In this document: positions 18,658-26,963 of the stretch, piece by piece
How the letters are laid out: every line of letters starts with the position of its first letter
Position numbering within the stretch: position 1 is the stretch's first letter
Source of the DNA: Hyphomicrobiales bacterium
GTDB taxonomy: Bacteria; Pseudomonadota; Alphaproteobacteria; Rhizobiales; Rhizobiaceae
DNA length: 64,000 bases
NCBI GenBank assembly: GCA_900470195.1
Contig: UEIJ01000007.1
Span: 1 to 64,000 of the forward strand
Direction of reading: 5' to 3'
Notes under the pieces: model-generated
The model's input: the letters and a program-made list of their open reading frames with translations, nothing else
Database searches by the model: none
Told to the model about the DNA's origin: nothing
Translations under genes and position numbers: made by a program

Positions 18658-20409
18658 TTGCCTATAGATAATTGGGGCACTCCCCTGCGAGATGTGCTGG
18701 CAGATGCCGATTTTCGCCTTGAGCTGGGAGAGCTAAACTCCCGGCTTATGGGCTTTCTTCAAAGCTCGGGTCAGCCCTACCGACGCCCTTACGATGAAAT
18801 AAGAGCGAATCTCAAGGAGCAGATCACAGAGAACCGGCTGGAAACTTGGAAAAAGCTTTTTCAAGAGTTGGGCCTTGTATGGGTCGAAGACGGCATACTA
18901 CATCATACGCACTTCGGGGAAGTCATTTTAGACGGGCACGCTGAATGTAAAAGTGCGGTGGATCGGGAGAGGTTGAAGATCGCCGCGACAGCAGTGCGGG
19001 TGTTGGGTCGCCAACAACTACTCAACCCCACTACCAAAAACAGAGGATATCCGGCTGAATGTGATGTTCTGCCTTATCGAGCTATCTGGCGGGCCATCGA
19101 CCGCCTTAAGACCCTACATTGGGAAGAGGTGCATCGGGTACTACTGCGCGCTATGCGCTCTGAAGAAGTCGATGAGGCCATCGCTAAAATAGAAGCCGCA
19201 CGGACTAACAATGACTATGATCCGCAGAATACAGAAAGCGCAACTGCTCACTTGGGGCCTGCCATTTACCCCGACTCTGAACAGGCAGCTCGTCGGATAA
19301 CGCCTTGGTTTTCTGCTGCAGGGTTTGGGGGGCTCCTGATCGATAAAGAGCCTACGCAAGGCAGAAGATCCTTCACAGCCCTTGGCGCGCTACTTGTTCC
19401 TGAGGAATTGGCGAAGCATCAGCAGTGGCTCGATTTTGGCGAAAACCAGAGGGCGTGGTTTGAACATCTTAATGACGCTGTCGCCATCAACTCCGATAAA
19501 TCAGAGGACCCATCTAACGTTATCGCTTCTTCCATTGACGATGACGACCCGATCCTACTTGAGGTCCAAAAGCTACTCACCATCGACAATGCGTCGGGGA
19601 TCATGTTTGTCGGGCCGCCGGGTACAGGGAAATCATGGTATGCTCGCCAGATCGCTCTGAAGTTAACCAACGGCGACCTAACGCGTGTGTGCGACGTCCA
19701 ATTTCACCCCTCATACCAATATGAAGATTTCGTTGAGGGGTATACGCCGGATAATGGAGGCGGGTTCCGCCTGACCGATAAGCATCTTCTAAAGATGATT
19801 TCGGTCGCATCTTCCACGGATTTACCGGTTGTAATAATTATAGATGAGTTTAGTCGCTCTGATCCAGCAAGGGTTATTGGAGAAGCTTTAACCTATATGG
19901 AGAGTTCTCTTAGAGATGTTCCTTTTTATCTGCTGTCCGGAAGACGGGTTGCAATCCCCAAGAACCTCATCTTCCTCGCCACGATGAACCCAGATGACCG
20001 CTCCGTCGATGAAATAGATACAGCAATGGAGCGCCGTTGGTCGAAGGTGACGATGTATCCAAATAAGGAGACGTTGAGTAAATTTCTGGCGGATAACGGA
20101 ACTGAGAACCATGTATTAGGTCGAACCGTCGAATTTTTCGTTGGACTCCAAAGCTACCTTGAAATCGGACACGCTGTTTTCAGAACTGTGCGAGACAAAG
20201 ATTCTCTTCTTCGCCTCTGGGAAACCCAAATCAAGTTTCTCGTCAAGAAAAAACTCCGGTTCTCTCCAGATGCGCTTTCCGAGGTAGAAGCTCTTTGGAC
20301 CGCTTGTGTTGCCGGTATAACTGCTCTGGAATTGGCTAGTGCACCCATAGAACCTTCTTCCCCAGCGGAGTCTACAAATCAGGTGCTAAGTGACTCCGTC
20401 GAACGATAA
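18658..20409 (+). CDS. McrB-like AAA+ NTPase of a restriction system (583 aa)
   Basis: Motor subunit of an McrBC/LlaJI-type restriction enzyme. The AAA+ module has Walker A GPPGTGKSW (319-327), the McrB-typical FHPSYQYEDFVEGY (349-362), Walker B VVIIIDEFSR (391-400), sensor MNPDDRSVDEID (443-454) and the RRW arginine finger (~459). The classical MNTADRS signature of McrB GTPases reads MNPDDRS here. Residues 1-290 are an unrelated N-terminal domain, presumably for DNA recognition. Translation starts at TTG 18658 after AAAAGGGG. The next gene (McrC-like) overlaps by 20 bp. The neighbouring methylase suggests it cuts the unmodified cognate site, not methylated DNA. Confidence 0.9.
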   Translation: MPIDNWGTPLRDVLADADFRLELGELNSRLMGFLQSSGQPYRRPYDEIRANLKEQITENRLETWKKLFQELGLVWVEDGILHHTHFGEVILDGHAECKSAVDRERLKIAATAVRVLGRQQLLNPTTKNRGYPAECDVLPYRAIWRAIDRLKTLHWEEVHRVLLRAMRSEEVDEAIAKIEAARTNNDYDPQNTESATAHLGPAIYPDSEQAARRITPWFSAAGFGGLLIDKEPTQGRRSFTALGALLVPEELAKHQQWLDFGENQRAWFEHLNDAVAINSDKSEDPSNVIASSIDDDDPILLEVQKLLTIDNASGIMFVGPPGTGKSWYARQIALKLTNGDLTRVCDVQFHPSYQYEDFVEGYTPDNGGGFRLTDKHLLKMISVASSTDLPVVIIIDEFSRSDPARVIGEALTYMESSLRDVPFYLLSGRRVAIPKNLIFLATMNPDDRSVDEIDTAMERRWSKVTMYPNKETLSKFLADNGTENHVLGRTVEFFVGLQSYLEIGHAVFRTVRDKDSLLRLWETQIKFLVKKKLRFSPDALSEVEALWTACVAGITALELASAPIEPSSPAESTNQVLSDSVER

Positions 20410-21685
20410 GAAGATTAATATTGCTCTTGAGTCGAGAAAGTCGTGCGAGGTTGATATTTCTCAACTATTCCACGATGGTGTCTCGCAGATTTTTCCGTTT
20501 GTTGAGCACCGTGGATATTTATTTTTGCAGTTCCGGCAGAGCAAAGCGGTCGTGTCTGCGGGGCCCTTCGTGGGGCGAATTCCATTAACGCGGAACATCA
20601 CCATTGAGGTGACACCTAGACTTCCCGTCAGAAGTGTTGCTCGCATCGTGGATGTCGCTCATGGCGATTTGGTGAATCTAACCGAAACTCAGCACTCTTA
20701 TCGCTCTGAAAGCAATTCGATTCTCAGTATCTTCGAGTTCGTTGCACGCGATTTTGCTGGGGCGATCAAGGCGATATCAACTAACGGCTTTCACAAGGAA
20801 TACACTCGGCGCACTCACGAAAGCTCCCAATTTCGAGGAAAGCTGGATTTTACAGCTACTATAAAAAGGTGTTGGAGCGTCGGAAATACACACGAGGTTG
20901 TCACCTCAAGGTTTGAACACTTAGTTGACATTAGCGTGAACCGTGTTCTGCGGAGCGCCTGCGAACTGCTTCTTCAAAACGCTATTAAAAGTGGGATTGG
21001 GAGTAGTAAGGAATTTGTTGAGCTCGCCAATTTTCTAAGGCATATGCCGAATACAATTCGCCGCGCCACGTCCTCGGACCTTCAATACTGCTTCCAGAGT
21101 ATCAGTAAAAGGTCGCTACCTGCCTGTAGGGATTATTACTACAAACCGCTATCCATCGCCATCATGGCTCTTTCAGACAACTACATATCCATACAGTCTG
21201 AGGGCAATGACATCGAAATGAGTGGCTTCCTTATAAACTTCGAAACTTTGTTTGAAAATTACCTGAGAAACATTTTGCAGGCGCGGAATAATGAAGAATT
21301 CTGGGTACTAGACGGCAACAACGGAGGACAGAAACCTCTCTTCGATGACCGGAAGAATCCGCCCGCCCAACCAGACATCGTTATCAAGGAGAAGACTACA
21401 AAAAAATCCCTTGTTGTCGAAGTAAAATACAAGGATAAGCCTAATAGAGACGATATAAATCAAGTAATATCTTATGCTTTAGCATACGACACCAAAAATG
21501 TTGTGGTTGTGACGCAGAAGAGACCCGACGGAAGAGGTGGTCTGTCGTTGATAGGGCGAATAAAAGGTATAGCATTGCATCAATATTATTTTGATTTGAA
21601 TGCATCTTCTTTAGAAGATGAAGAACGCAATTTTTCTGAATGCATTTTCGGGCTGGCTGATTTTAATCAAACGCCTCCTCAGTGA
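20390..21685 (+). CDS. McrC-like restriction endonuclease subunit (431 aa)
   Basis: Nuclease partner of the McrB-like motor. The N-terminal half has the McrC beta-rich DNA-tracking region (YLFLQFRQSKAVVSAGPFVG, RNITIEVTPRLP). The C-terminal PD-(D/E)xK nuclease core is QPDIVI (Asp329), VVEVKYK (Glu344, Lys346) and QVISYALAY (Gln358), all catalytic positions present. The start is GTG 20390, 20 bp inside the mcrB-like gene, so the two are coupled and probably assemble as one complex. With the upstream motor and the divergent double methylase it forms a three-gene equivalent of the four-gene LlaJI system. Confidence 0.9.
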   Translation: MTPSNDKKINIALESRKSCEVDISQLFHDGVSQIFPFVEHRGYLFLQFRQSKAVVSAGPFVGRIPLTRNITIEVTPRLPVRSVARIVDVAHGDLVNLTETQHSYRSESNSILSIFEFVARDFAGAIKAISTNGFHKEYTRRTHESSQFRGKLDFTATIKRCWSVGNTHEVVTSRFEHLVDISVNRVLRSACELLLQNAIKSGIGSSKEFVELANFLRHMPNTIRRATSSDLQYCFQSISKRSLPACRDYYYKPLSIAIMALSDNYISIQSEGNDIEMSGFLINFETLFENYLRNILQARNNEEFWVLDGNNGGQKPLFDDRKNPPAQPDIVIKEKTTKKSLVVEVKYKDKPNRDDINQVISYALAYDTKNVVVVTQKRPDGRGGLSLIGRIKGIALHQYYFDLNASSLEDEERNFSECIFGLADFNQTPPQ

Positions 21686-21687
21686 CC

Positions 21688-22045
21688 TTAGTTACAGCAG
21701 TCATAGACGGCTTCGCGGCTCATTCTTTTTGGTACTGACGGGCGTGATACAGATTTCTCACGTCTTTCAGCTGACTCGGTGTCATCGGCAACGTACCAAT
21801 CACGCCGCCGGAGAACCGAACAGCCATCGTCGTAGGTCTCAGTCGTCAGATTTGCCTCTGTACTATCAGGGTAAGTGACGAGAATTTGTCGGAACGGCTG
21901 ATCGCTTTCCCAGTAATCAATACAGTGCTTCAGTCTCCGGCTGCGAACTTCTCATTGGTGCCCGTTCCTGCCGCCGTCGTCGAAGCCAGAAGTAACATGC
22001 CACCGAGCCCCGCAACTGTGGTTCCAGTTGCTCGGTAATCCCCCA
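21688..22045 (-). pseudogene. Frameshifted remnant of a small exported-protein gene
   Basis: Two reverse-strand frames read as protein-like segments joined by a shift near 21930. The upstream segment (VAGLGGMLLLASTTAAGTG, then NEKFAAGD and a stop) looks like the end of a hydrophobic leader. The downstream segment continues as HCIDYWESDQPFRQILVTYP and ends at a TAA at 21688-21690. No ATG with a ribosome site heads the second segment. This fits a decayed ~100-aa secreted or periplasmic protein. The parent family is not recognised. Confidence 0.35.
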
Positions 22046-22451
22046 AAAAAATTAGCTAGAATCCGAGTTGGCCTGCGTCCGAGCCTAAATAGTCCATATA
22101 GGCTCGAATTATCTACCTTACGGCTATCCTCTGCGTTTTTACTCGACTCGTTTGCATATTTTCGTCCTACCCTTCGGTGGGAGTATATTATTATGTTTAA
22201 ATATATTACAAAAAGAAAATGGATATAAAATTGGTATTATTGTCTATGTATATAATTTGTAATTATAATATAACATCATATTATTGTACTATAAGAATCA
22301 GTTTTTTGCCTCCCGTCATAGTGTGCAAAAGCCATATAAAAGAAAAACATAAAAAATATTTAACGCTATGGAATGTAACTTTAATTAGATTGGAGAACAT
22401 AATTGACCGACAAAGCGGACATTTGTAAGTGTTAAAATGGGAAAATGAGCA
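22046..22451. other. AT-rich non-coding stretch
   Basis: Roughly 400 bp with long A/T runs and no convincing gene; short open frames lack ribosome sites and codon structure. It contains GGTGGGAGT-like text at 22175-22190 and then strongly AT-rich DNA up to the HUH-like gene, whose promoter probably lies here. Confidence 0.4.
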
Positions 22452-23054
22452 ATGAATAAAATAAAAAAATCTGAATATAGTGAGGCCCTTATTGGATGGA
22501 TAAGGGAATTAATCAAGGAAAGATATGAGTTTGAGAAAGTTGCATATCAAACATTTGAGACCTATCTGATATTCAATTTCTACTTCGTAACATTGGTGTT
22601 CAACCAGAATAAAATTTTACAAAAATACAAGGATGAAGATCGGGAGTATGCAATTGGTGAGGTTGAGCTAAAGCAATTCCGTCATCTGTATAATCTGGTT
22701 TGTCGAGAGGCATTAGGGAGAAAATATAATAAGGCTCCAAACTCAGAGAAGCCTCTGAGTATTGCATGCATTGATGCGAATGGGTCACGCTACTGGAGTG
22801 AAGTGGGAGACTTGAATAACATCCATATACATTCTGTTTGGCTTTTGAATTCTTCGATGAAGGAGTGTTTTGATAAAGTTATCAAGAACATCCTAGAGAA
22901 ACCTAGTGGTGCAATTGACATTGAGAATGTGGATGTAAAGCGGTATACGAGCGATATAGATAAAGTGATATCATATACAATGAAATTTGATGCTTTCACC
23001 AGAGATGGTGATGATCTAGGGGTAACATTCCATATACTACCAGAAGCTTACTGA
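22452..23054 (+). CDS. Putative HUH-type Rep-like protein (200 aa)
   Basis: No family is certain, but three motifs are spaced as in HUH replication initiators: FYFVTLVF near 43-50 (motif I), HIHSVW at 125-130 (HUH metal site His125/His127) and ISYTMKF at 173-179 (YxxK, candidate catalytic Tyr175). Such proteins nick DNA and start rolling-circle replication or mobilise elements. It is short for a complete Rep (200 aa) and very AT-rich, unlike the core genes, suggesting a foreign origin. An AATGAGCA segment precedes the ATG; the ribosome site is weak. If real, it would be a second replication-type function in the element besides piPolB. Confidence 0.5.
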   Translation: MNKIKKSEYSEALIGWIRELIKERYEFEKVAYQTFETYLIFNFYFVTLVFNQNKILQKYKDEDREYAIGEVELKQFRHLYNLVCREALGRKYNKAPNSEKPLSIACIDANGSRYWSEVGDLNNIHIHSVWLLNSSMKECFDKVIKNILEKPSGAIDIENVDVKRYTSDIDKVISYTMKFDAFTRDGDDLGVTFHILPEAY

Positions 23055-23189
23055 TGGACGAAAAGTATATACCTACTCGGGTGCGATTATCACCTTCCTG
23101 CCAAAGCGAGGACGGCTTGCTCTCATTGGTCACCGGATGAATGGACAACTGGGAAATGTGCACGTCGAGAGATAAGCTGCCCATCACGG

Positions 23190-23528
23190 CTATCTGAAGG
23201 TTTTGATTACGTATTTTTCCCCGATCTCATAGCTTACGAGTTGACCATTTTCGCACGAATAATTCGAATCGGAATCCGCCGCACCAAATCCAACACCAAC
23301 TTGGTCAGGTTCCTCAAAGCTGATGTACCACTGTTTGGTATCTTCTTTCCGTAATTTCTTGAGAATGTACGTGAAGCATCTGGAGTCTGCGTCGTTCAAT
23401 CCTCGTTGAAGATAGACTTCGGTTTTCCGATCCAGCTTATTTAAACGCATTTTTTCCGCGTAAGCTGGGGATAGATGACCGACGAATAGCGCCATCAAGC
23501 ACACTGTGGGAACCAAGGGAATTCTCAT
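23190..23528 (-). CDS. Small exported protein (112 aa)
   Basis: Has a clear signal peptide (MRIPLVPTVCLMALFVGHLS, cleavage near PAYA-EK) followed by an ~88-residue soluble domain with two cysteines (CFTYIL, YSCENGQ). It is probably periplasmic. The start overlaps the stop of the upstream gene by 4 bp (ATGA at 23525-23528), so the two are translationally coupled. It is the last gene of a three-gene leftward cluster of small membrane and exported proteins. No family is recognised. Confidence 0.6.
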   Translation of the reverse strand: MRIPLVPTVCLMALFVGHLSPAYAEKMRLNKLDRKTEVYLQRGLNDADSRCFTYILKKLRKEDTKQWYISFEEPDQVGVGFGAADSDSNYSCENGQLVSYEIGEKYVIKTFR

Positions 23529-23857
23529 CTGTTCGCGCCTCCGTCAACATGACCACTCGATGTCAGTGTGCATTTCAACTCATGAGGAATGCACGCGATT
23601 CTAGGCGTTGAACAAACCAGTTCACGACCGCCCAAAGAACAAGTGATGCATCCGTCATCTATCGCAGTGCACGTCTTGTTCTCGCTCAAGATTTGGTCGG
23701 CTGCCTCCGCCAAACTGGACCTCTCCGATTCAACCGGAACGGGTTTCTCTGCTGCACCCAAGAGAAGTACCAGCATGGAAAGCCCCAAACCATTCCAGAT
23801 TCTTGTTTTCAGGATGTTTGAAGACAGTTCACGGTTGGTTGTGACGGAGTTTAGCAC
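23525..23857 (-). CDS. Small Cys-rich exported or membrane-anchored protein (110 aa)
   Basis: A hydrophobic segment (LGLSMLVLLLGAA, ~24-36) works as a signal or anchor. The mature part holds eight-odd closely spaced cysteines (TCTAIDDGCITCSLGG, then LVCSTPRIACIP and LKCTL), suggesting disulphide-bonded structure outside the cytoplasm. The start may be internal (Met28, 23776), which would give a normal short signal peptide. It lies 14 bp after the TM2 gene and overlaps the next gene by 4 bp. Function is unknown; the conserved coupling suggests these three proteins work together. Confidence 0.55.
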   Translation of the reverse strand: MLNSVTTNRELSSNILKTRIWNGLGLSMLVLLLGAAEKPVPVESERSSLAEAADQILSENKTCTAIDDGCITCSLGGRELVCSTPRIACIPHELKCTLTSSGHVDGGANR

Positions 23858-23871
23858 TCCTAACTCCTATA

Positions 23872-24162
23872 TCAGGACGACAGCTTTGTAGGATCGACGT
23901 TAACGTGAATCACCGGAGCAACGACGTTGTGATTGGAAACATTCGCTGACGCACGCGCTAACCCGTTCAGTAAATTAGTTTGACGGACCATTGAGCCTAG
24001 CATGAAAAGGTCGATCAGTTGGCCAATTCCCAGCAAACCGAGAGTGCAAAGCCAAAGCAAGCCTGTCCACGGTCTACCCAGGTAGAAGCGGTGAAGTCCG
24101 CATAGCCCAACGAAGCCGCAACACCACAACAAGAATGCTGTCACTCCTGATTTCACTATCAT
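23872..24162 (-). CDS. TM2-domain membrane protein (96 aa)
   Basis: Contains a canonical TM2 domain: a hydrophobic helix, the GLCGLHRFYLGRPWTGLL motif, a second helix (LCTLGLLGIGQLIDLFML), then a hydrophilic tail of ~35 residues. TM2 proteins are small two-helix inner-membrane proteins of poorly known role. It is first in the leftward three-gene cluster and divergent from the XRE regulator at 24335, which may control it. Its AT-rich 170-bp upstream region has TATAAT-like elements on both strands. Confidence 0.8.
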   Translation of the reverse strand: MIVKSGVTAFLLWCCGFVGLCGLHRFYLGRPWTGLLWLCTLGLLGIGQLIDLFMLGSMVRQTNLLNGLARASANVSNHNVVAPVIHVNVDPTKLSS

Positions 24163-24334
24163 TCCCTTTCTCGAGACAAATCGGTTTTCTCCTCAAAAAA
24201 TATGAAGGGAAACCTCCTGAAACTCATACCAATGGATAAGTTTTTGGAAATTATTATATAATTAGACTGGTTTCAACTGAATTATAATACCTCTGGATAT
24301 TCTTTTGCGCGGTTTCTTGTCTCATCAGATATGA

Positions 24335-24697
24335 ATGACGAGTACCCGCTCCACGACAACAACCGCGCGAAGCTTTGGCGAACGCCTCAAAACTGCGAGA
24401 AAATATTTCGGATTAACGCAGGACGAATTGGCGTTGAAGTCCGGATTATCAACAATCACGCTCAGTAAATTGGAGTCTGGAGTAAACAAGCCGTCTTATG
24501 ACGCAGTCCTTTCACTCTGTAACTCGTTGGAAATTGAACCAAATTATTTCTTCGGTTGGTCGGATGAAATGTCTGAGCATACCAAATCGGAGCGTCGTCT
24601 GAAGCTTCGGAGCCTTATCCTTCATGCTGAAAAGCTGGACGATGCGTGGATAGACGAATTAATTTCACTTTCAACACTCGCATCATCCCGCCAGTGA
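24335..24697 (+). CDS. XRE-family transcriptional regulator (120 aa)
   Basis: Cro/CI-type helix-turn-helix at residues 14-68 (FGERLKTARKYFGLTQDELA, then GLSTITLSKLESGVNKPSYD). A short C-terminal helical part (~75-120) may dimerise. It is the last gene before the right end of the integrative element, divergent from the three-gene membrane cluster. Likely roles are repression of that cluster or control of excision; neither can be decided from sequence. The ATG at 24335 fits; no strong ribosome site is seen. Confidence 0.8.
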   Translation: MTSTRSTTTTARSFGERLKTARKYFGLTQDELALKSGLSTITLSKLESGVNKPSYDAVLSLCNSLEIEPNYFFGWSDEMSEHTKSERRLKLRSLILHAEKLDDAWIDELISLSTLASSRQ

Positions 24698-24729
24698 TCG
24701 GCTAATTCTACGTTCTAAGGGACGACGAT

Positions 24730-24861
24730 TTAGTGTAAACATTCTAATTTAATTAGCCCATACATCGAAATGCCCATCTTGCCCGGCGCCACCATAACCT
24801 GCACGTCGACAGGCACAGCCTCTATGCCCTGAAAAGCAACTGTTCCAACCCGCGCGACCAT
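24730..24861 (-). pseudogene. comM: comM 5' fragment (codons 1-33 plus 10 foreign codons)
   Basis: Starts at ATG 24861 and reads MVARVGTVAFQGIEAVPVDV, then QVMVAPGKMGIS, the conserved ComM/YifB N-terminus. It then leaves the family after codon ~33 and stops at TAA 24730-24732, inside the element. ComM is a hexameric helicase that extends heteroduplex during natural transformation; this 43-residue product cannot function. The original promoter, next to gshB, is intact. The missing codons continue at 9884 in the same orientation. Confidence 0.92.
24733..24758. other. Right attachment half-site (attP arm)
   Basis: GTGTAAAC at 24733-24740 and TTAATTAGCC at 24749-24758, immediately inside the right comM junction. 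The inner 10 bp is the exact reverse complement of GGCTAATTAA at the left end, and GTGTAA mirrors TTACAC there. Inverted rather than direct repetition at the two ends is what a split palindromic attP leaves after serine-integrase insertion. Confidence 0.6.
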
Positions 24862-24967
24862 GTGCCCCCGCTCGCCACGCACCACTCTTAAGTGAGTAAA
24901 TACTCAAATACAACTTGAAGAGTTAAGCACGGACGAGCGGCAAACACAAGAACGTTAAGGGAACAAA

Positions 24968-25906
24968 TTAACGCTTGGCTTCGACTGCATCCCAGAACAG
25001 GGCTGCGATGTTGGTTCCGTCGAAACGCTGGATTTCGCGGATGCCAGTCGGCGACGTAACGTTGATTTCGGTCATGTAATCGCCAATCACATCGATGCCG
25101 ACCAGAATGAAGCCGCGCTCTTTCAGCGATGGGCCAATGCGCTCGCAAATTTCGCGTTCACGCGGCGTGAGCTTGCTCTGTTCGGCGCGGCCACCGACAT
25201 GCATGTTGGAACGGGCATCGGTTTCCGAAGGCACGCGATTGATTGCGCCGACCGGTTCGCCATCGATCAGGATGATGCGCTTGTCGCCAGCACGCACATC
25301 CTTCAGATAGCGCTGCGCGATGAAAGGCTCCTTGAAGAGCTGACCGAACATTTCCAGAAGCGAGGTCAGGTTGCGATCGCCATCGGCCAGATGGAACACG
25401 CCCGCGCCGCCATTGCCGTAAAGCGGCTTCAAGATGATGTCGCCGAACTCGCGACGGAAATCCATAACTTCCTGAGGGTCCTTGGTGATCAGCGTTTCCG
25501 GCATCAGGTCAGGAAACTCTGTCACGAAGATTTTTTCGGGACTGTTGCGCACCCATGCCGGATCGTTGACCACGAGTGTTTTCGGGTGAATCCGCTCCAG
25601 CAGATGGGTCGTGGTAATGTAGTTCATGTCGAATGGCGGGTCCTGACGCAGCAGAACCACATCCATTTCCGACAGATCGCGGCGGATCGGCTCACCCAGC
25701 GTATAGTGATCGCCCTTGATATCGCGCACTTCCATCTTTTCCAAACGGGCAGAAACCACGCCGTCGCGCATTGAAAGCCGGTCCGGCGTATAATGGTAAA
25801 GCTCATGACCGCGCTTTTGCGCCTCGAGCGAGAGGGCGAATGTGGTATCGCCCGCGATATTCACCGTGCTGATATGGTCCATCTGGACCGCGACTTTGAG
25901 AGCCAT
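24968..25906 (-). CDS. gshB: Glutathione synthetase
   Basis: ATP-dependent ligase adding glycine to gamma-glutamylcysteine, the second step of glutathione synthesis in the cytoplasm. At 312 aa it is of usual prokaryotic length. Family marks are [20 protein letters not shown] at the N-terminus, the ATP-grasp region with [13 protein letters not shown] (~161-173), [38 protein letters not shown] and [14 protein letters not shown] at the C-terminus. It lies directly upstream of comM in the same direction, the normal order in this group. The stop lies ~107 bp before the comM start. Confidence 0.97.
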   Translation of the reverse strand: MALKVAVQMDHISTVNIAGDTTFALSLEAQKRGHELYHYTPDRLSMRDGVVSARLEKMEVRDIKGDHYTLGEPIRRDLSEMDVVLLRQDPPFDMNYITTTHLLERIHPKTLVVNDPAWVRNSPEKIFVTEFPDLMPETLITKDPQEVMDFRREFGDIILKPLYGNGGAGVFHLADGDRNLTSLLEMFGQLFKEPFIAQRYLKDVRAGDKRIILIDGEPVGAINRVPSETDARSNMHVGGRAEQSKLTPREREICERIGPSLKERGFILVGIDVIGDYMTEINVTSPTGIREIQRFDGTNIAALFWDAVEAKR

Positions 25907-26087
25907 GATTTCCTCGCGATTCGAAGTTGCGGGAAATCTAAAACGGAATGATCAGGCAATATAGTCCTTTCTCTCAATCCGGCCCGGACATAGGTTGTGC
26001 TTTCCCGGTGCGTGAAGTTGAACTGGATCGGCTTCCATCCATTGTCTATGCTGGACGCAATCGCCGCGGCCGTTTCGGGAGGAAAAG

Positions 26088-26963
26088 GTGACCGTCGTTA
26101 ACACTACCCTGTTTGCCGACCAAGTAGCAGAACTGGGCGAAGGCCCCGGCTACGATCCGCTGAGCGGAAATGTCTGGTGGTTCGACATTCTCGGCCAGAA
26201 ACTGATAGAGAAGAACTGGGAAAGTGGCGAAACGCATGTCCATGCGCTCGGCATGAAAGCGAGCGCCCTGGCCGTGATCGACCGCGACCGGCAGTTGATC
26301 GTCAGCGAACACGGGCTATTCATTCGTGAGCGCGCCAACGGGCGGTTGACCCTCCATCATCCGCTTGAAGCGGACAATGAAATCACCCGCTCCAACGACG
26401 CACGGGTGCATCCATCAGGGTCGTTCTGGATCGGCACGATGGGCAAAAAAGCCGAACCCGATGCCGGTTCCATCTGGTGGTATCGGGAAGGGCAGGTGAA
26501 AAAGCTGTTCTCCGGCATCACGATCACCAATTCGATCTGCTTTTCCCCTGACGGAAAGATCGCCTATTTTGCCGACACGGATCGCAACATCATCTGGCGG
26601 GTCGATACGGATCCTGAAACCGGATTGCCGATATCCGACAAAAGTGTCTTCCACCACCGAACCGAAGAGGGCGGTGTCGATGGCTCGGTCGTTGATGCCG
26701 AAGGCACGCTGTGGAATGCCTGCTGGGGCGGCAATTCGCTCAATGCCTATTCACCGCAAGGCCGTCTCATCCGCTCCGTTCCGTTGCCTGTGCGCCAGCC
26801 ATCATGCCCGGCTTTCGTCGGACCGGATGCGACGGCGATGATCGTGACGAGCGCCCATGAAGGCCTGGACGATGAGGCCCGCCGGGCCGATCCCCACGCG
26901 GGAAAGGTCCTGCTGCTTGATCTCACAGTTGCCGGACGACACGATCCGCCGGTATTCTTATAG
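26088..26963 (+). CDS. SMP-30/gluconolactonase-family sugar lactonase (291 aa)
   Basis: Six-bladed beta-propeller lactonase, probably hydrolysing a sugar lactone in a sugar-acid pathway. Metal-site segments are visible: GEGPGYDP near residue 18 (Glu), RSNDARVHPSGSFWIGTM near 105 (Asn) and GGVDGSVVDAEG near 203 (Asp). The start is GTG 26088 after GGAGG at 26079-26083. The actual substrate is unknown. It is divergent from gshB. A decayed piece of a second copy lies at 28874-28945 beyond the tyrosinase gene, so two tandem paralogues probably once stood here. Confidence 0.88.
   Translation: MTVVNTTLFADQVAELGEGPGYDPLSGNVWWFDILGQKLIEKNWESGETHVHALGMKASALAVIDRDRQLIVSEHGLFIRERANGRLTLHHPLEADNEITRSNDARVHPSGSFWIGTMGKKAEPDAGSIWWYREGQVKKLFSGITITNSICFSPDGKIAYFADTDRNIIWRVDTDPETGLPISDKSVFHHRTEEGGVDGSVVDAEGTLWNACWGGNSLNAYSPQGRLIRSVPLPVRQPSCPAFVGPDATAMIVTSAHEGLDDEARRADPHAGKVLLLDLTVAGRHDPPVFL

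Larger units (their letters stand above)
9885..24762. mobile_element. ~14.9 kb pipolin-like integrative element in comM
   Basis: Bounded by two comM fragments that rejoin in frame. Contents in order are a large serine integrase (9921), a small helical protein, a piPolB-like DNA polymerase, a tyrosine integrase, a fused double cytosine methyltransferase, mcrB-mcrC-like genes, a decayed gene, an HUH-Rep-like protein, three small membrane or exported proteins and an XRE regulator. The ends carry matching inverted half-sites. The two comM-element junctions share only a few bases, which suits serine-integrase insertion (2-bp core) better than tyrosine-integrase insertion (longer direct repeats). 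The exact crossover base is uncertain by several nucleotides without the empty site. Confidence 0.8.

Noticed and set aside
18658..21685. Stand-alone type IV (methylation-dependent) McrBC
   Set aside because: A divergent double cytosine methyltransferase is adjacent; a methyl-dependent nuclease would attack its own modified host, so a LlaJI-like R-M system fits better.
1..24762. CRISPR array or tRNA gene as integration site
   Set aside because: No regularly spaced direct repeats with unique spacers and no tRNA-like cloverleaf or 3' tRNA end seen at either element junction.
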